64,000 nt of DNA from Branchiostoma floridae. Lineage: Eukaryota; Chordata; Leptocardii; Amphioxiformes; Branchiostomatidae. The stretch spans positions 5,468,481 to 5,532,480 of the forward strand of contig NC_049992.1 in assembly GCF_000003815.2 (NCBI RefSeq), read 5' to 3'. Both the position numbers and the translations under genes were made by a program. Below the pieces are notes generated by a model, which was not told the DNA's origin, did no database searches, and was given only the letters and a program-made list of their open reading frames with translations. This document shows, piece after piece, positions 26,144 through 39,700 of this stretch; the first letter of the stretch is position 1, and every line of letters begins with the position of its first letter.

Positions 26144-26420
26144 CAGTATATGGCAAGACTGATGATTTTTTTCAAGTGGACTTCCAAATAGCTGGGTACC
26201 CCTTCGGTGTTTCCACGATTAGGTTACGGCGTCTAGCTCTTGGGTTGATTTTACTACCTACTTACCTACAGAGTCCCTTGATTTGAGTTTTAAAAATCTT
26301 GCAGTATATGGCAAGCCTGATGATTTTTCCCGGTGGACTCACAGATACCTTGGGTACTTCTTGATGTTTACACGATTAAGCTACGGTGCCTTGTTCTCTG
26401 GTTGATTCTAACTGTGATTA
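26144..26420. repeat. Diverged tandem duplication, period about 158 bp
   Basis: CAGTATATGGCAAG.CTGATG begins at 26144 and 26302. Both copies continue with GGACT, GCTGGGTAC or CTTGGGTAC, and CGATTA.G.TACGG. Function unknown. Confidence 0.65.
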
Positions 26421-26431
26421 AAAAACATCCT

Positions 26432-26580
26432 GGGCCCTGCTATGCCCCAAGATAGTCCGTTAGCAGCTGGCTGCCCCGCGGGGCCACGTAGAGGTCAGAC
26501 CAGAGAGTGAAATTTTGGGGAAAAAAACCCAGCAGGTAAAACACTTGACAGGGCCCCTTTTCTCGAATGCGACCTTAATA
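26432..26580. mobile_element. Fragment of the GC-rich inverted-repeat element
   Basis: A GC-rich block in an AT-rich context ends ACAGGGCCCCTTTTCTCGAA then TGCGACCTTA, closely like the right end of 14705-16083 (GGCAGGGCCCCTTTTTCGAA then TTGTGACCTAA). Only part of the element is present. Confidence 0.5.
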
Positions 26581-27795
26581 TAGCCAAGCTAGCTTTCCAT
26601 GTCGTTAACTCTATATTCATTCCAATCTTACGTTTTACGTTTCAATATCACAGGTTTATTATCCGTGTTATTTTACACACTGTCAATAATGTTTGTTGCA
26701 TGTATACATAACTAGCTATAAATGACCAAAGACACAGTAAACATGGGGCCTCAACAGGTAAGTGTGAAAAACGGGATGCAAAAGTAGAAAATAATTTCTA
26801 TCGTAGTATTGGAAAGAAAGATTTTTCATTACCATAAACCCGCAAGGTAAAACTTACTGGATGTCTAATCTTCATCGACGTATCGACCATAAGCTACCCG
26901 TCCCTTTTTTTAGGTTTTAATGACTTCAAAATTTACAATATTTAGATAATTTTGTCTCTGGCAATGTAGAGCTCCGGGGTTGGATACAGCTTGCTGGAAA
27001 ATGTGCCTATGGCCTACCAATAGGTATGTACGTTTTCACTATGAATAAGTGGCATTTAGAAATGAAATACGTGTGCAGCTAGAACAAAAAGGGCTGAACC
27101 TGTTTGATAGATGAAAACAATTTAATGGAATGATTCTTATAAAGATTGAGACATATCTTTAAATAAAGGTGCCGGCAGTTGCTTGTTTTAATTGATGGCC
27201 GAAGGTTTATAATCAACCATTGCTGACTGTTTAAGTCAACCATTGCTGACTGCATATCTATGACATTCACATTTTCTAGATCTACGTACATAGTATATAT
27301 TCAGTATTTTTAGAAACGTCCCATGAGTTCAATGAAAGTCAATTGGCATACGCCTGCCCAATGTCATTCGCATCTACTCGGTTGTATCCAGAGCTTTCTT
27401 TTGAAGTTGACTATCACGAATATCTCTTTTTAAGGCCGGAAAAGCCAGTGAGAAAAATCTTGAAGATTATAGTTTCAAAGCGAATTACAACAGCATTTTC
27501 CGGCGCGGATAGGCTTTTATTTGCCATTTTATTCTAGGTGTTTATGGTCACATGGGGTCCCCCAAGCTTCTTTAGCTACACCATATATCGCCTAGTTCGG
27601 GACGCTCATATCAATAGGTGTTTATAGGAACCGGATAGGCCTCAGCCTCATGCCTCCATAAACAAATGACATAATACATTTCTCGCCAAATGTTTTTGTA
27701 GTCACCAAATAAAAAGTTCATGGATTTCAACTACAAAGTTTTTTGTACCCTTTTTTCTTTTGCGATCTTTACAATATTTGCAAACCCTTCCTCAA

Positions 27796-30700
27796 TCACA
27801 GCCTGGTAGTGTCCGTATTGGCGTTGCTATGACAACTACAGCGCTTCTGGCTGTAAGAGTTCCTCTGTATCACTATCGCGTACTGACCGCTGGAGAATCC
27901 GCGCATCAGTTCCTGGAGATTGCCTTCCTCAATGTCCTCCACGCCCTGGAAGGAAAAATAAGGTCACATCATTGTTTAAGGACCATACATTCTCTACATG
28001 TACAACTGAATAAGGTTAGGAGAGTTACTGCTGACGTTTCGAGTGACATCCATCAACCTTTTAGAAATCTCTAGAAAGAAGTGGTAGAACTAGTCGATAC
28101 TTAGGCTATAGTAAATGTGATATAACGGGTAAAAATGGTTGTATATGTCAATATACGACGCAAAATCGTTTTATAATGTGCCTGTCTTATGACCATATGT
28201 CATAAGATGCTTTATGGAATATTCTATCTTACAACATTTTTCTATGAAATGTAACAGTCATTGTAATAAATAGTGTACAGTTATCTAATGTTTGTGCTGA
28301 GATTATGAAAAATTTTACATGTTATTTATTGATAAAATACTTGACAGGAGATGAGTTAATATGATTTAAGTATGGTAATAACATTTTTCCTTGTTGCAGT
28401 CACGTGGACAGTTTTGACGTTATGGATACGTGTACGTTTGTAATTGTATACTTTTCTCCTTTTGTTAATATATTGAAATACCAAGCAATATAATTAAACA
28501 CAGCAAATAGTAATGTCTAAGGTTACCTTCGTCTTAAATCCCCGAAATCGACACCAAAGTATTTCTAGCACTGCTACTACGCACCCAAGAGCACTACCTG
28601 CAAAGCCAAATTGCGTGTAAATGGAAAATACTTGTCAAGAAAAACAAGTATCAAGAGTATAAAAAGTTACCATTAAATCAAACAAAGTATTGTTTGCAAT
28701 GTTATGTGGTTAATCTTTTTGACTATGATTTAATTCTTTTATATGCAAAAAACAGCATTGGGATTTTGACATGAATACAAATCATAAATTTTAACTTAAA
28801 ATGTATATCCCTGGCACTTAAAAATAAATGCAACGGACAAATATGGCGACCGAACCAACATGGCGGCCAAACCAACAAGGATGCCGTCAAGGAAAGTTAA
28901 GACGATCTTTATCCCACTCACCTCCTGCAAGTAGATAGAAGATGCCTAGGAAATCTGCCATGGCGAGCTCACGTGCGCTGGCATCTTTCCTGGACCCGTC
29001 CAAGTTACAGCTACTCCTGGGCCACCACGTGTCACGTAGAAGATCTATCCTCCCAGATTCTCTCAGCCGCAGGATTCTAAAATAAAAAGAAAGAAATCTG
29101 TCTGTTTCAACAACTATGAAATTCAACAAGGATTAATCTAAGCAATTTGTGTTTATATATTATTATTTCAATATCGCCAGCATCAGTTTGAAATGTTTTA
29201 TTTCATTTAAGGTAACTTTCACTAGACTCCAGAGGGGTCTACCGAAAGTGCGAAAAGGAACGAAAAGGAACGAAAAGGAACGAAAAGGAACGAAAAGGAA
29301 CGAAAAGGAACGAAAAGGAACGAAAAGGAACGAAAAGGAACGAAAAGGAACGAAGTATGAAGCAAACTTAAATAAAATCAATGAGAATATAAGGAATCGG
29401 TACTGCGGGCGTTAGAAGCATATGAAACGTGTTTTATTTTACCGAGAATTTGACAATATCAAATTTTTACAGCGCTGTTTCAGGCTGTTGTTTTTGTGTG
29501 GCTAAATTATTCTTTGAAGATCTGCGAAATACAAAGAAACGGAACTGAGATAAGAAAGTAAGGACTAAAATTCAGTGGGTGGTAGATAAATATCGATTAT
29601 TATACATTTTCAGGATGAGGCAAGATTGTAACGTTGTTGTTGTATTTGGGTGGCTTTTATTCTCCCTAGAGGGCAGCCCCGCATGCAAATGACCCGCGAA
29701 ATCCGGTCAGGAAAGATATGCTAATAAACTGCTGCTCCACGAGCATGACAGCTCCTTTCAACAGGGCCAACAACATGGTTTTCTGGAGACTGGAGACATA
29801 TCTTCTCGCTCGTTCACAACGAAAGAAAAGCTGTGAAAGGATAGACATATATACANNNNNNNNNNNNNNNNNNNNNNNNNNNNNNNNNNNNNNNNNNNNN
29901 NNNNNNNNNNNNNNNNNNNNNNNNNNNNNNNNNNNNNNNNNNNNNNNNNNNNNNNNNNNNNNNNNNNNNNNNNNNNNNNNNNNNNNNNNNNNNNNNNNNN
30001 NNNNNNNNNNNNNNNNNNNNNNNNNNNNNNNNNNNNNNNNNNNNNNNNNNNNNNNNNNNNNNNNNNNNNNNNNNNNNNNNNNNNNNNNNNNNNNNNNNNN
30101 NNNNNNNNNNNNNNNNNNNNNNNNNNNNNNNNNNNNNNNNNNNNNNNNNNNNNNNNNNNNNNNNNNNNNNNNNNNNNNCGTTCCTTTTCGCTTTTCGGTA
30201 CTCTCCTTTGCGTAACTTTTCGTTCCTTTTCGCACTTTCGGTACTTTCCTTTTCGTTCCTTTTCGTTCCTTTTCGCACTTTCGCTACCGAAAGTGCGAAA
30301 AGGAGTGAAAAGGAACGGAGTATGAAGCAAACTTAAATAAAATCAATGAGAATATAAGGAATCGGTACTGCGGGCGTTAGAAGCATATGAAACGTGTTTT
30401 ATTTTACCGAGAATTTGACAATATCAAATTTTTACAGCGCTGTTTCAGGCTGTTGTTTTTGTGTGGCTAAATTATTCTTTGAAGATCTGCGAAATACAAA
30501 GAAACGGAACTGAGATAAGAAAGTAAGGACTAAAATTCAGTGGGTGGTAGATAAATATCGATTATTATACATTTTCAGGATGAGGCAAGATTGTAACGTT
30601 GTTGTTGTATTTGGGTGGCTTTTATTCTCCCTAGAGGGCAGCCCCGCATGCAAATGACCCGCGAAATCCGGTCAGGAAAGATATGCTAATAAACTGCTGC

Positions 30701-33700
30701 TCCACGAGCATGACAGCTCCTTTCAACAGGGCCAACAACATGGTTTTCTGGAGACTGGAGACATATCTTCTCGCTCGTTCACAACGAAAGAAAAGCTGTG
30801 AAAGGATAGACATATATACATTGTACCAAAGAGATTTCATCAAGTTGTACCATGAGTATTCATCATTTTGGCGGGAAGAAAGGTGCCAACGTGAGGAATT
30901 TGTGCAAAGGATATTGGGAAATACAATTTCTGTCAACAATTTTCCGTCATATTCAATACAAATAAATTTCTGCCTCTTGCGACCGACATCAGGCCCTCGC
31001 TGATGACAAAAAAATCCCAATGCCGGGTTTAGATGTCCTTGTTGCAAAACAAATTTAAGGCGTTGTATTAATATTAATGAAAGTGTGAAAAAAAAGGAAG
31101 GAAAAATAATTCCCAACATGCTGGGCTCGAACTTCCGATCGTCGACTTCCCTGGGTTCGAACATGCGACCTATATTTCTCTAAGGTCAAATTCTTACAAA
31201 TTGTGCAATACATATACTTGTAACTTTGCTAGCATTGCATTTTTTAAACAACTATATCCACATAGCATGGCTTTTTATGATAAAATATGCGCAATCGTTC
31301 TCGACATAATCCATTCCTTCTTGTGAAATTTTATAATATAAATGTAATATGGATATTCTAAGGAATGTAATAACCACATTAACAAGTAGATGAGCATAGA
31401 TATGCATAGATAGGTCTCATCAATATCCATTCCTCCATTGAACCATTGGGGCTATAGGAATTTCGTGGAGCAAGCCGCAAAATGCCAAAATAAAGCCCGT
31501 TTCATATGCATTTGCCGATCACAGTTTACCGTTGCCTTACATTACCATTGATTTTATTTCAAGTTGCTTCATACTTCGTTCCTATCCGATCTTTTCGTTC
31601 CTTTTCGCAAGTTCCTTTTCGTTCCTTTTCGCACTTTCGGTACACCGCTCCAGAGTACTTGAAAGCAATTCTAGGGCTAAAATAATTATGACATTACATG
31701 ACTGAGTATTCTATAGTAAGCTTGCTAAGGTAAGCTATAGTAAGTGTGATGTCATAGCATTTTGAACGGGTGTTTCGTGAATTAAATCTATGAAAGTGGG
31801 ACCTTTATATTCCTAAATACCACAACTGATGCTCCTAAAATGTTTTTACACCCAAGATGATCATTTAAACAACTTACTCTAAAGAGAGTTTCTCCGTCCA
31901 TGGGCTGTCATTCTGTGTGGCAATGCCGTACCCACGGTACAGGAAAGGCGCCCCTGCAGTGGCTAGCCTACATTCGGTGTCACTCCTGGCCTTGTTCTGG
32001 AAGTACGGACCATGCACCATGAAGATGTAGTTACTGGTCAGGACCCGCTGCATTCCCTCGTTCACAGAACTGACGAAACTTTCCGCAGGTCTTGCCTTCA
32101 TCGCTTGCCACAAGCGTTCATACACAGAGTTCGTACCTGGGAAACACCAAATCAGATATAGAAGCAGTCAAAGATGAAAGATGAAATTTGGACAATGTTC
32201 CGTATCCGACATCAAGTGCCATCAAATATATACGACATCAAGTGCCATTATTTCGTGGGGAACTCTAAATCTCGACAAAAACTTATTCAAAGATCTACGA
32301 ACGGTAATGCATCATCAGCGAAATGAATACCTTTAGTATAGCACTGGTATAATCATTTTCCAGAAGGATATTAAGTACTTATTTTAAACATTTGTTTCAA
32401 AACGTTGTTTCTCTAATTTTTCCGGCGCAAAAGCCTGAAAGTTCTATAAAACAATAATGGGTCTTGCATATAATTTCAAATATGTAGTACCTTCCTGATT
32501 CTTGAAGAAGTCCAATAATGAGCCCTTATCAGTGATTCCGTACAGGATGGAGCTCTGAGCGGCGAGGTCCTCGACGGACGACACGGGCACGCTGAGGTGT
32601 CTCACCTACATGTGTATCAATGGTTTATTTCGACACAGCACTCTCAAGATCAAAGCACTTAGTGGCTGAATTACATTGCAATGAAATGTACTGAAAAACA
32701 CATAAATTGCGTATTTACAATTGAATAATGCAATAATGCATCTATAAAACGGCATTTTTCGATACTTTAAATACAGTAGGAGCCATTTAATTACACGGCC
32801 TATTTGCCAGTGAATTTCGTGCAATTATCAGACGGGTGCAATAATGCGAAGTTTTCTAGCTGGACCGCACCGGTTTGGGGTTTGGGGATTCCGTACAGAT
32901 AACAGAAGTGTGCGTTAATCCGTTGTGCAATTAACTGGATTCTACTGTAATAGATTCGTAGGGACGTCATATAAAAGCTATAAAGCTATCACGACACATA
33001 AAAAGACGTATTCAGATCCCACTATTGAAGCGTATTCAGAAGATGGACAATGTACGGTTACACACTCACCGTGAGGAAGGCCGTGAGGTTGGCGGTGTAG
33101 GTGGAGACCACGATGAGGGCGAACAGCCACCAGACACCGGTGATGATGCGAGCGGACGGGGACCGTGGCGGAGGCTCGCCACCTATCGGATCAAGCAAGA
33201 ATTGCATCTTAACAACATTGTCCTCTGCATTCTTTATAAGACTCTAGACAGCAATGCCCGCGTTATTTTTATAAGACCTTATCATTTAAAATGAATTCAA
33301 ACCTTTTTTCTTCTCTTCCTAAAGTTACTGAGCTTCTAAAATGCTTCTCTTGCATATCATATCTTAGATTTAGGTATTAAGTAAAGTTTATACTCTATCG
33401 AAATGTCTCTAAAATTAGAGTTCTGCTCATTATTTTTGAGTTAGGCCGCTGAGTTCTTGATCACCCCCGCACGTAACATGCACAAGATAAAGCTACAAAT
33501 ATTGCGGTAATATCCTACTCAAAGCAGCAAGTGTAGTGAACAGCAGTTAAGATACACACCCTTCCTCATGAGTGACCAGTAGGCAAACCACAGACTGTTC
33601 CTGAGGTTGAAGTCTCTGTCGTTATCAGCGTGATAACTCTGAACACCCAGGCGATACCGGGCACGGCTCGTCAGGTACAGCAGGATACCCACTGCGAACA

Positions 33701-36700
33701 TGCTGGTAGGAAGAAAAGGGTAAATTTTCCACAAATTACAACATATGTTTTTTTTTCTTATTTGCTTTGGGACAGACGAGGATAGTGTAGCACTGCACTC
33801 AAGTTAGCATCTTATTTTAACAGTGCTACATACAAAGTACAGACAGAAGGTAAAGGTAGCCTTTTACCTCCCAAATCCCTAAGTCTAATCCCTAACCCAT
33901 TTCTACACCTGAGTGAAGTAATGAAGGTCGCCTTTCCCAAGGGCACATGTACAACGTCGGGGCACGGCGGGGATCGAACTCGGTACCTCTAGGTCTCGAG
34001 TCCAACTCTCCCAGTTACGCCACACACGACGCAACATTACATTACAACATATTAGATAGTGATCAGTACAATCATTGTCTTTTGTAACATTTTTCATTGT
34101 CTCAGGTTTATTGATTTGCCGCGCGATTATACTAGTGAACACGGGATCTAACGGGCAAGGGTTCAAATCCTGACATGTCTACCTAGACGTCGTGTCCAGG
34201 GAAACAACATATTAGATAGTGATGAATACAATCATTGTCTTTTACATCATTTTTCATTGTCTCAGGACTATTGATTTGCCGATTATACTAGTGATCACGG
34301 GATCTAACGGGCAAGGGTTCAAATCCCGACATGTCTAGCTAGACGTCGTGTCCAGGGAAAAGGCACACTACGCAATCCTCCTCCCTCCACTCAGGTGTGA
34401 AATTAGGTACATGGCCTCATTTTGGGAGGTGAAAAGCGGTGGAATAAGAGGGATGGGCTCTGTCTCGCAATACCTTGTCCTATAGACACAGTGGATAACA
34501 CCTTACTGCCCTTACGGTCTCAAAGGGGCTATGTCAATACTGTTACCTGTTTTTCATCTTTACCGTTGCCTTTCAAGATGTTGAGAAAATACTCAAAGAC
34601 GCTACACAGTAACTTTATATGGCTTTCAAATGGGTGGTAGTAGATGAAAATAAAACATATACCAAGGACGTTATATATCCTTGCATATACTATTTATATT
34701 TGCTACGACATATAAAGATAGACATCAGAAAGGTCATGAACATAATGACCACTTATTAGCTTTCACCATGCAGGCAATGTTTTTCGCCCAAGTTTATTTT
34801 TTCCTTAAACGCTGCCATCAGTTTAGGGGCGATCAAAGGATGTTATATACATAATCAAATTAGTATTGCTTCATATTGAAATATCATTTCTCCACCTTGC
34901 AATAATGCCCGCCCATACCATCCCTGAGAAGGGATGTACGAACGCGAAGGTGTCCCTCTCCGTGTCCTCGCTCCGTCTCATCACCATGACAATCCCGTAC
35001 TCCATGAAGGGTTTGGTGAAGTCCACCACATCCTCTCGCTGGGAGGTGATGGTTAGGGACCCAGTAGCTAGATCAGCATTCTGCAGAAATAGGAAATGTT
35101 AATTTTTGAAAATGTACAATTCCTTGACAACACTCAACAGCTTTTTCAGCTGAAATTTCGTTTTTTTTTTTTTTTTTTTAAATTGCATAAATTTTTAGAT
35201 TAGCTTCACAAATTAACGATTCGGAATAAAATTATACATAGAAATGCAGAATCGTTAAAAGTAATTTACGACACTTATGATATTGTGTTTCAGATGGGTG
35301 CCCTGCCCCAGGCCTGTATTTGACCCTAACACGTATTTGACCTACATCGCCTCATAAAAAGTTTCAATAATGCCGTAGAGAGTATCTCCGAAGGCTTTAT
35401 CTATGATAATTGTAATGTCTTTTTGGCAAAGGTGTTTGACCCTTCCCTCTTTTAAACAGTTTTTTTTTTCATTTTCGTTATCATGAAATGTACGTGACCT
35501 TATTACATACCATGAAATACAATACCATAAAAGCTCACCCCTTTCATTATTTCTCCTATGACACCGTCCCATGAGCCGTTGCCGAGAGCGTTGCCAGACT
35601 TGCGATCCGGGGCCTCCTGCAGAATGTACTGGAAGTCCATCGTCTTCTTCAGCTCTTCCAGAAGATCTATACAGAAGCCGACAAACTTCCGTCCCTTTGA
35701 GGTTTCCTTCAGCATAACGAAGGGTTCCTCCTGACAGCACATGATAAAGGATTAACATTTCTTGAGGAGAAATATCACTGCGCTTGCGTCAATCTTGCGT
35801 CACTGTGGCGTTCGTTAACTGCGTCACTGTTTTGTTATTTTCTCCAATTTCTCATAATTTAGATATTGCGTAATACGTAAAAGTATCACTTAGAAGACGA
35901 CGAAATTATAAAATTCTTTCTTTATCTCTGAAATTCGTTGAGTATCTTTCGAACCCCGCAGTGACGCAACTTGACGCAAGTGCAGTGAGAGTGCACCTTT
36001 ACAACACACGTCATTTTCCAAAAGATGGACGTAAGCGCCAGGTCAAAGGTTGCTGGAAGTCTGTACTGTCTCCCGTCTGATATCTGATAAATGTTTATGT
36101 ACCTTAATAAATACAAATTATTTTGGGACTGCCCTTAAGATAAAGTATTGCCCAGATCCGGGTGTTGCTACAGACTTCCAGCCACATTGCTCACATCATA
36201 TGTTGGGAAAGTATGTTAAAAGAATTTTGTACTCGTTCGTGGAAGTTGGTGAGTCCGGTCACGTAAGCTGGGTGAATTTGAAATCTAAAAAAGCAGTAGC
36301 TCTCGTTACACACTCGATACAGCACTTTTATGTGTTAAAACAAAAAAATATAGCCAGGTACTGTGCGAACCACCATTACAGATGAACTTTTGTGCTATCA
36401 TTGTCTTTTATTTTTCACGTCTGCAAAAAACTGCTTTAGCTATTATCTACTTTGGCAATGACCTACTAGGGCCATGTCAGTCGAACTCGCCGTCTGCTAT
36501 TGATCTGGGGGAGGCCGCTGAAACTACGACGCTATAGAGACCTTTGTAATTGCTTCTACTGAACTGCCATAAAACCTTGAGTATCGATCATTTTCTGAGA
36601 GTTTCTTTTCTGATTACTCTGGGTACTGCTTAAAGAATAAAATATAATATTTCTTCATAATACAATCCCCCGTGAAGAGCTTATTTCGACGTTTATGCAG

Positions 36701-39700
36701 CAATCACAATACAGTAGTATGCCCGTAGTAGCGGAGAAAGCGGAGCTTCTTTGGATCTGTGAATATCAAATCGTAACTTACCTTTATATTTATATATCTG
36801 TATTTCTATCAAAGTAGCAATCAATCAATGCATCTATCTACTTATCGAGGTGGGGAAGAAAAGCGTGCATAAATAAATGATAAAAAGGAAATGAATAGAT
36901 ATATTTTTACAGACTTACATAGGCTTGTTAGTCGGATAAACTCGCTTTACTAACATTCAACTTTATTTTGCATGCAAATACGACGCAGTTTTCAATTTAC
37001 TAGCTGCTTACCTGGAAAACGGCCACTCTGAGATAACTAGCCGTAGCCCTCATGGACATCTTGCGGCCTGATGTAACATAAAGTTCCAAGCATTTCAAAA
37101 CATATAGTATATATATATATATATAACTATGATGCTATATATAGCTATATATATATATAGCTATGATGCGTATCAATTAAAATATAGGACAACTGTGTTA
37201 GAATCAACAGAACGTTTGTACTTGTCGAATTCGTGACGTTTGTGTCTTTATGTTAGAAAATGAACATGACTAGAAGATTACTGAATATCAGACGACGATT
37301 TTAAATGCCGCAACATTAACTCTTTCCATATTCGTCGCATGTTTGACCAGCTTCTAACAAATTAAGATGCTCCCAAGTAAATAGAGGTACGCCAACACAA
37401 GTAGACCCTGACCGGAAACAGGAGCTGTGCTGTTGCGTAACGTCCGGTTGCCGTCGCCATGGTAAAGGGGTCCTAGAGGCGTGCTTCCTGCTTGTTCATT
37501 ACTTGCATTTCCTAAAGAATAAATACACATAAAGAACCGAAAAAAACTGTTATACATATAGCTTTGTTAAACACGACTAAAAACATACATACAATTTTAC
37601 CATATAAGAAATATATATATTTTTAGATTACTGCATGTTATTTCATATATTAGATTCATCCTTAGCTTTTATTTTTCGTAATATATACGACTTTGACTTG
37701 GATGCGGCCCAGTACAACTTTTTATACTTCTGTCGATATCACCATTTTCATATAACCTTATAGGTTATACTTGACAGTGAAATTCACTCGATCCCCCATG
37801 TGTAATATAACAGTACGGTACCTACCGATCCGTGGTTCTGCATCAATACCCGGGGCCATCTGGGCAAGTTCTGAATGTCAGAGTCGCTACAGGCACTTGG
37901 CATTTGTTGGAATCGGAACACCAATATGCTTTTAAGCTAGATAACGTCCTGCATTTCCCCTATAAAGAAACTTTTAAGTTATAAGCTTTCCTTGAAATCG
38001 AGAACGAAATTTACATTCAGTCCACCGACCTACTCATAGACTTCCACATAACGTTTGCTAAGGCCAGGGACAAAAAGTTTTGCTTCATTTGTTTTTTAAA
38101 TTTCAATTCACAAAAAATACATAGCGTCGTAGATTTTCGATTTAATATCTCCTTCTTTTAACAGCATCTACAAATGACCCAAACGTTACTTTATTTTAGT
38201 CAAAAACCACGACCGCAGCATGTCTAAAATACAAAAAGTAAATACCAGAAGTTCCACTACAGTACCCTTAAAATCCATTAAGTACCCGTTATCGAACTTG
38301 ATTCCTGACACATAAAACTACGAAATATCATCAGAATCCATCTAAGGCTTGTCGAGCTAAACGGCACCGAAACATATAACACCAATTCAATTTAGTTCGA
38401 AGGCTAAGTACAAAAGAGGATAAATATTTCTTACGTTTATGTACTGAGTGATTACGTATTGATAACAGTGGGAATAGTTCCCTACCATAGAGAACACAAA
38501 AGCATACAGTGACATTAAAATGGCACCGAAAACAGATAACACCAATCCAATTTCGTTCGAAGGCTTAGTACAAAGGCAGGATTCCTTAATTCCTACGTTT
38601 ATGTACCTACAACAGCCGGAAAGGTTTTCTACCGTACAGAACACAAATGCATACATCACTGAACAGATGATGGATGCCCAGCCTTATCTCCCTAAAGCAC
38701 ATTTAGAAGGATCGAATGGATTAACCTTGAATTTGCCTTATAGCACTGATAAATCAGATACGGCACGGTGATTTAATGCACCATAAATCTAATGAGATGA
38801 GCTGCATAAATTCTTTTCTACGAAATTCACTTCTGAGCTAAAAAGGAAGAATCGCATTTCATAACATGTGTGAGCGTCTATTTTGATTATATTTCAATTG
38901 TGGACGCTACGGAAAATTGAAACTATGGTGATAATAAATAAAGAAAAATATGACGTATTTGTGGGCATTGAGCTATAATGAAAGAATTGCATTTTTAAAC
39001 ATATGTGATCGTCAATTTTGATTATATTTCAATCGTTGACCTTGTTGAAAAGTAAAAGCATTATGGTGATAATAAATAAATTGAAAAATTAACGTCTTTG
39101 TTGGCATTGTTCTAAACTTCTAACTAAAGATCACAACAAAGACTTGTTTACATAGTGCCCTTTTAAATTGCCTAGGATTTTGATTTCGTACACGCTTTGG
39201 CATTTTTCATTCACACAACACCCAAAATTGCTCAGATAATTTTCTCCGGCTAAAATTACATTCCTGGTGATAATCTATAAGAAATTGTTCTAATATGCAA
39301 TCATTACTCTTCTGTAAGCTGATACATGGCCATTCTGTCACCAGTAACATTACTCAAGCCTACAGAACATACACGTAGATTCCTCTCCACGTATCAGGGG
39401 GATCTCTAATTACAAATTGCTGGGTTGGACCGGAACTACTTTCCATTTGTCAGTTTTGTGTGCTAGGAAATACTGTTGAGGCCACTGCGAGAAGCCGCTA
39501 TGTAATCTATCTAAAGCCGTAACCATGCCTCTGATTGACATTACGATAAATTGAGGGTTAGGATCCTGTAAAGAGAGAAGACAGTCTATTACAAGGATTG
39601 ATTGGAATTGTGCGCTCTTTGCTTTACAGGGAGCTTGTAAAACTATGTAAATTTCCTAATGTAGTGGTTTCCAAGAAAGTAGGCTCAGGAGCTTTGGTGA

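Larger units (their letters stand above)
24725..27795. other. Convergent intergenic region, iGluR B to iGluR C
   Basis: The 3-kb space between the two receptor stop codons holds both 3' UTRs and no exon I can support. It includes a tandem duplication of about 158 bp (26144 and 26302) and a fragment of the GC-rich element (about 26432-26580). A minus-strand AATAAA (plus TTTATT) at 27517-27522 is a plausible polyadenylation signal for iGluR C. Confidence 0.55.
29233..31650. mobile_element. Foldback element with minisatellite-bearing inverted arms
   Basis: The left end (..GGTCTACCGAAAGTGCGAAA.. then CGAAAAGGAA decamers, then CGAAGTATGAAGCAA.CTT.AA then ATAAAATCAATG) is mirrored at the right end as CATTGATTTTATTTCAAGTT.., ..TTCATACTTCG.., decamers in reverse, and TTTCGCACTTTCGGTACACC. 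Arms exceed 150 bp and have diverged. The interior has no recognised transposase. The whole lies in an intron of iGluR C (between exons 31878 and 29076) and contains an N gap, so its true internal structure is unresolved. Confidence 0.7.

Noticed and set aside
29259-29352. Regular short repeats resembling a CRISPR array
   Set aside because: Units are contiguous 10-mers with no spacers, in a eukaryotic intron; it is a minisatellite.
29666-30330. Several long frames spanning 29.7-30.3 kb on both strands
   Set aside because: They run through 323 undetermined bases and decamer repeats; not real coding regions.
38522-38771. 83-codon frame MAPKTDN.. on the plus strand
   Set aside because: It is the second unit of a tandem duplication within a 5' intron of iGluR C; the first unit is not open in the same frame.
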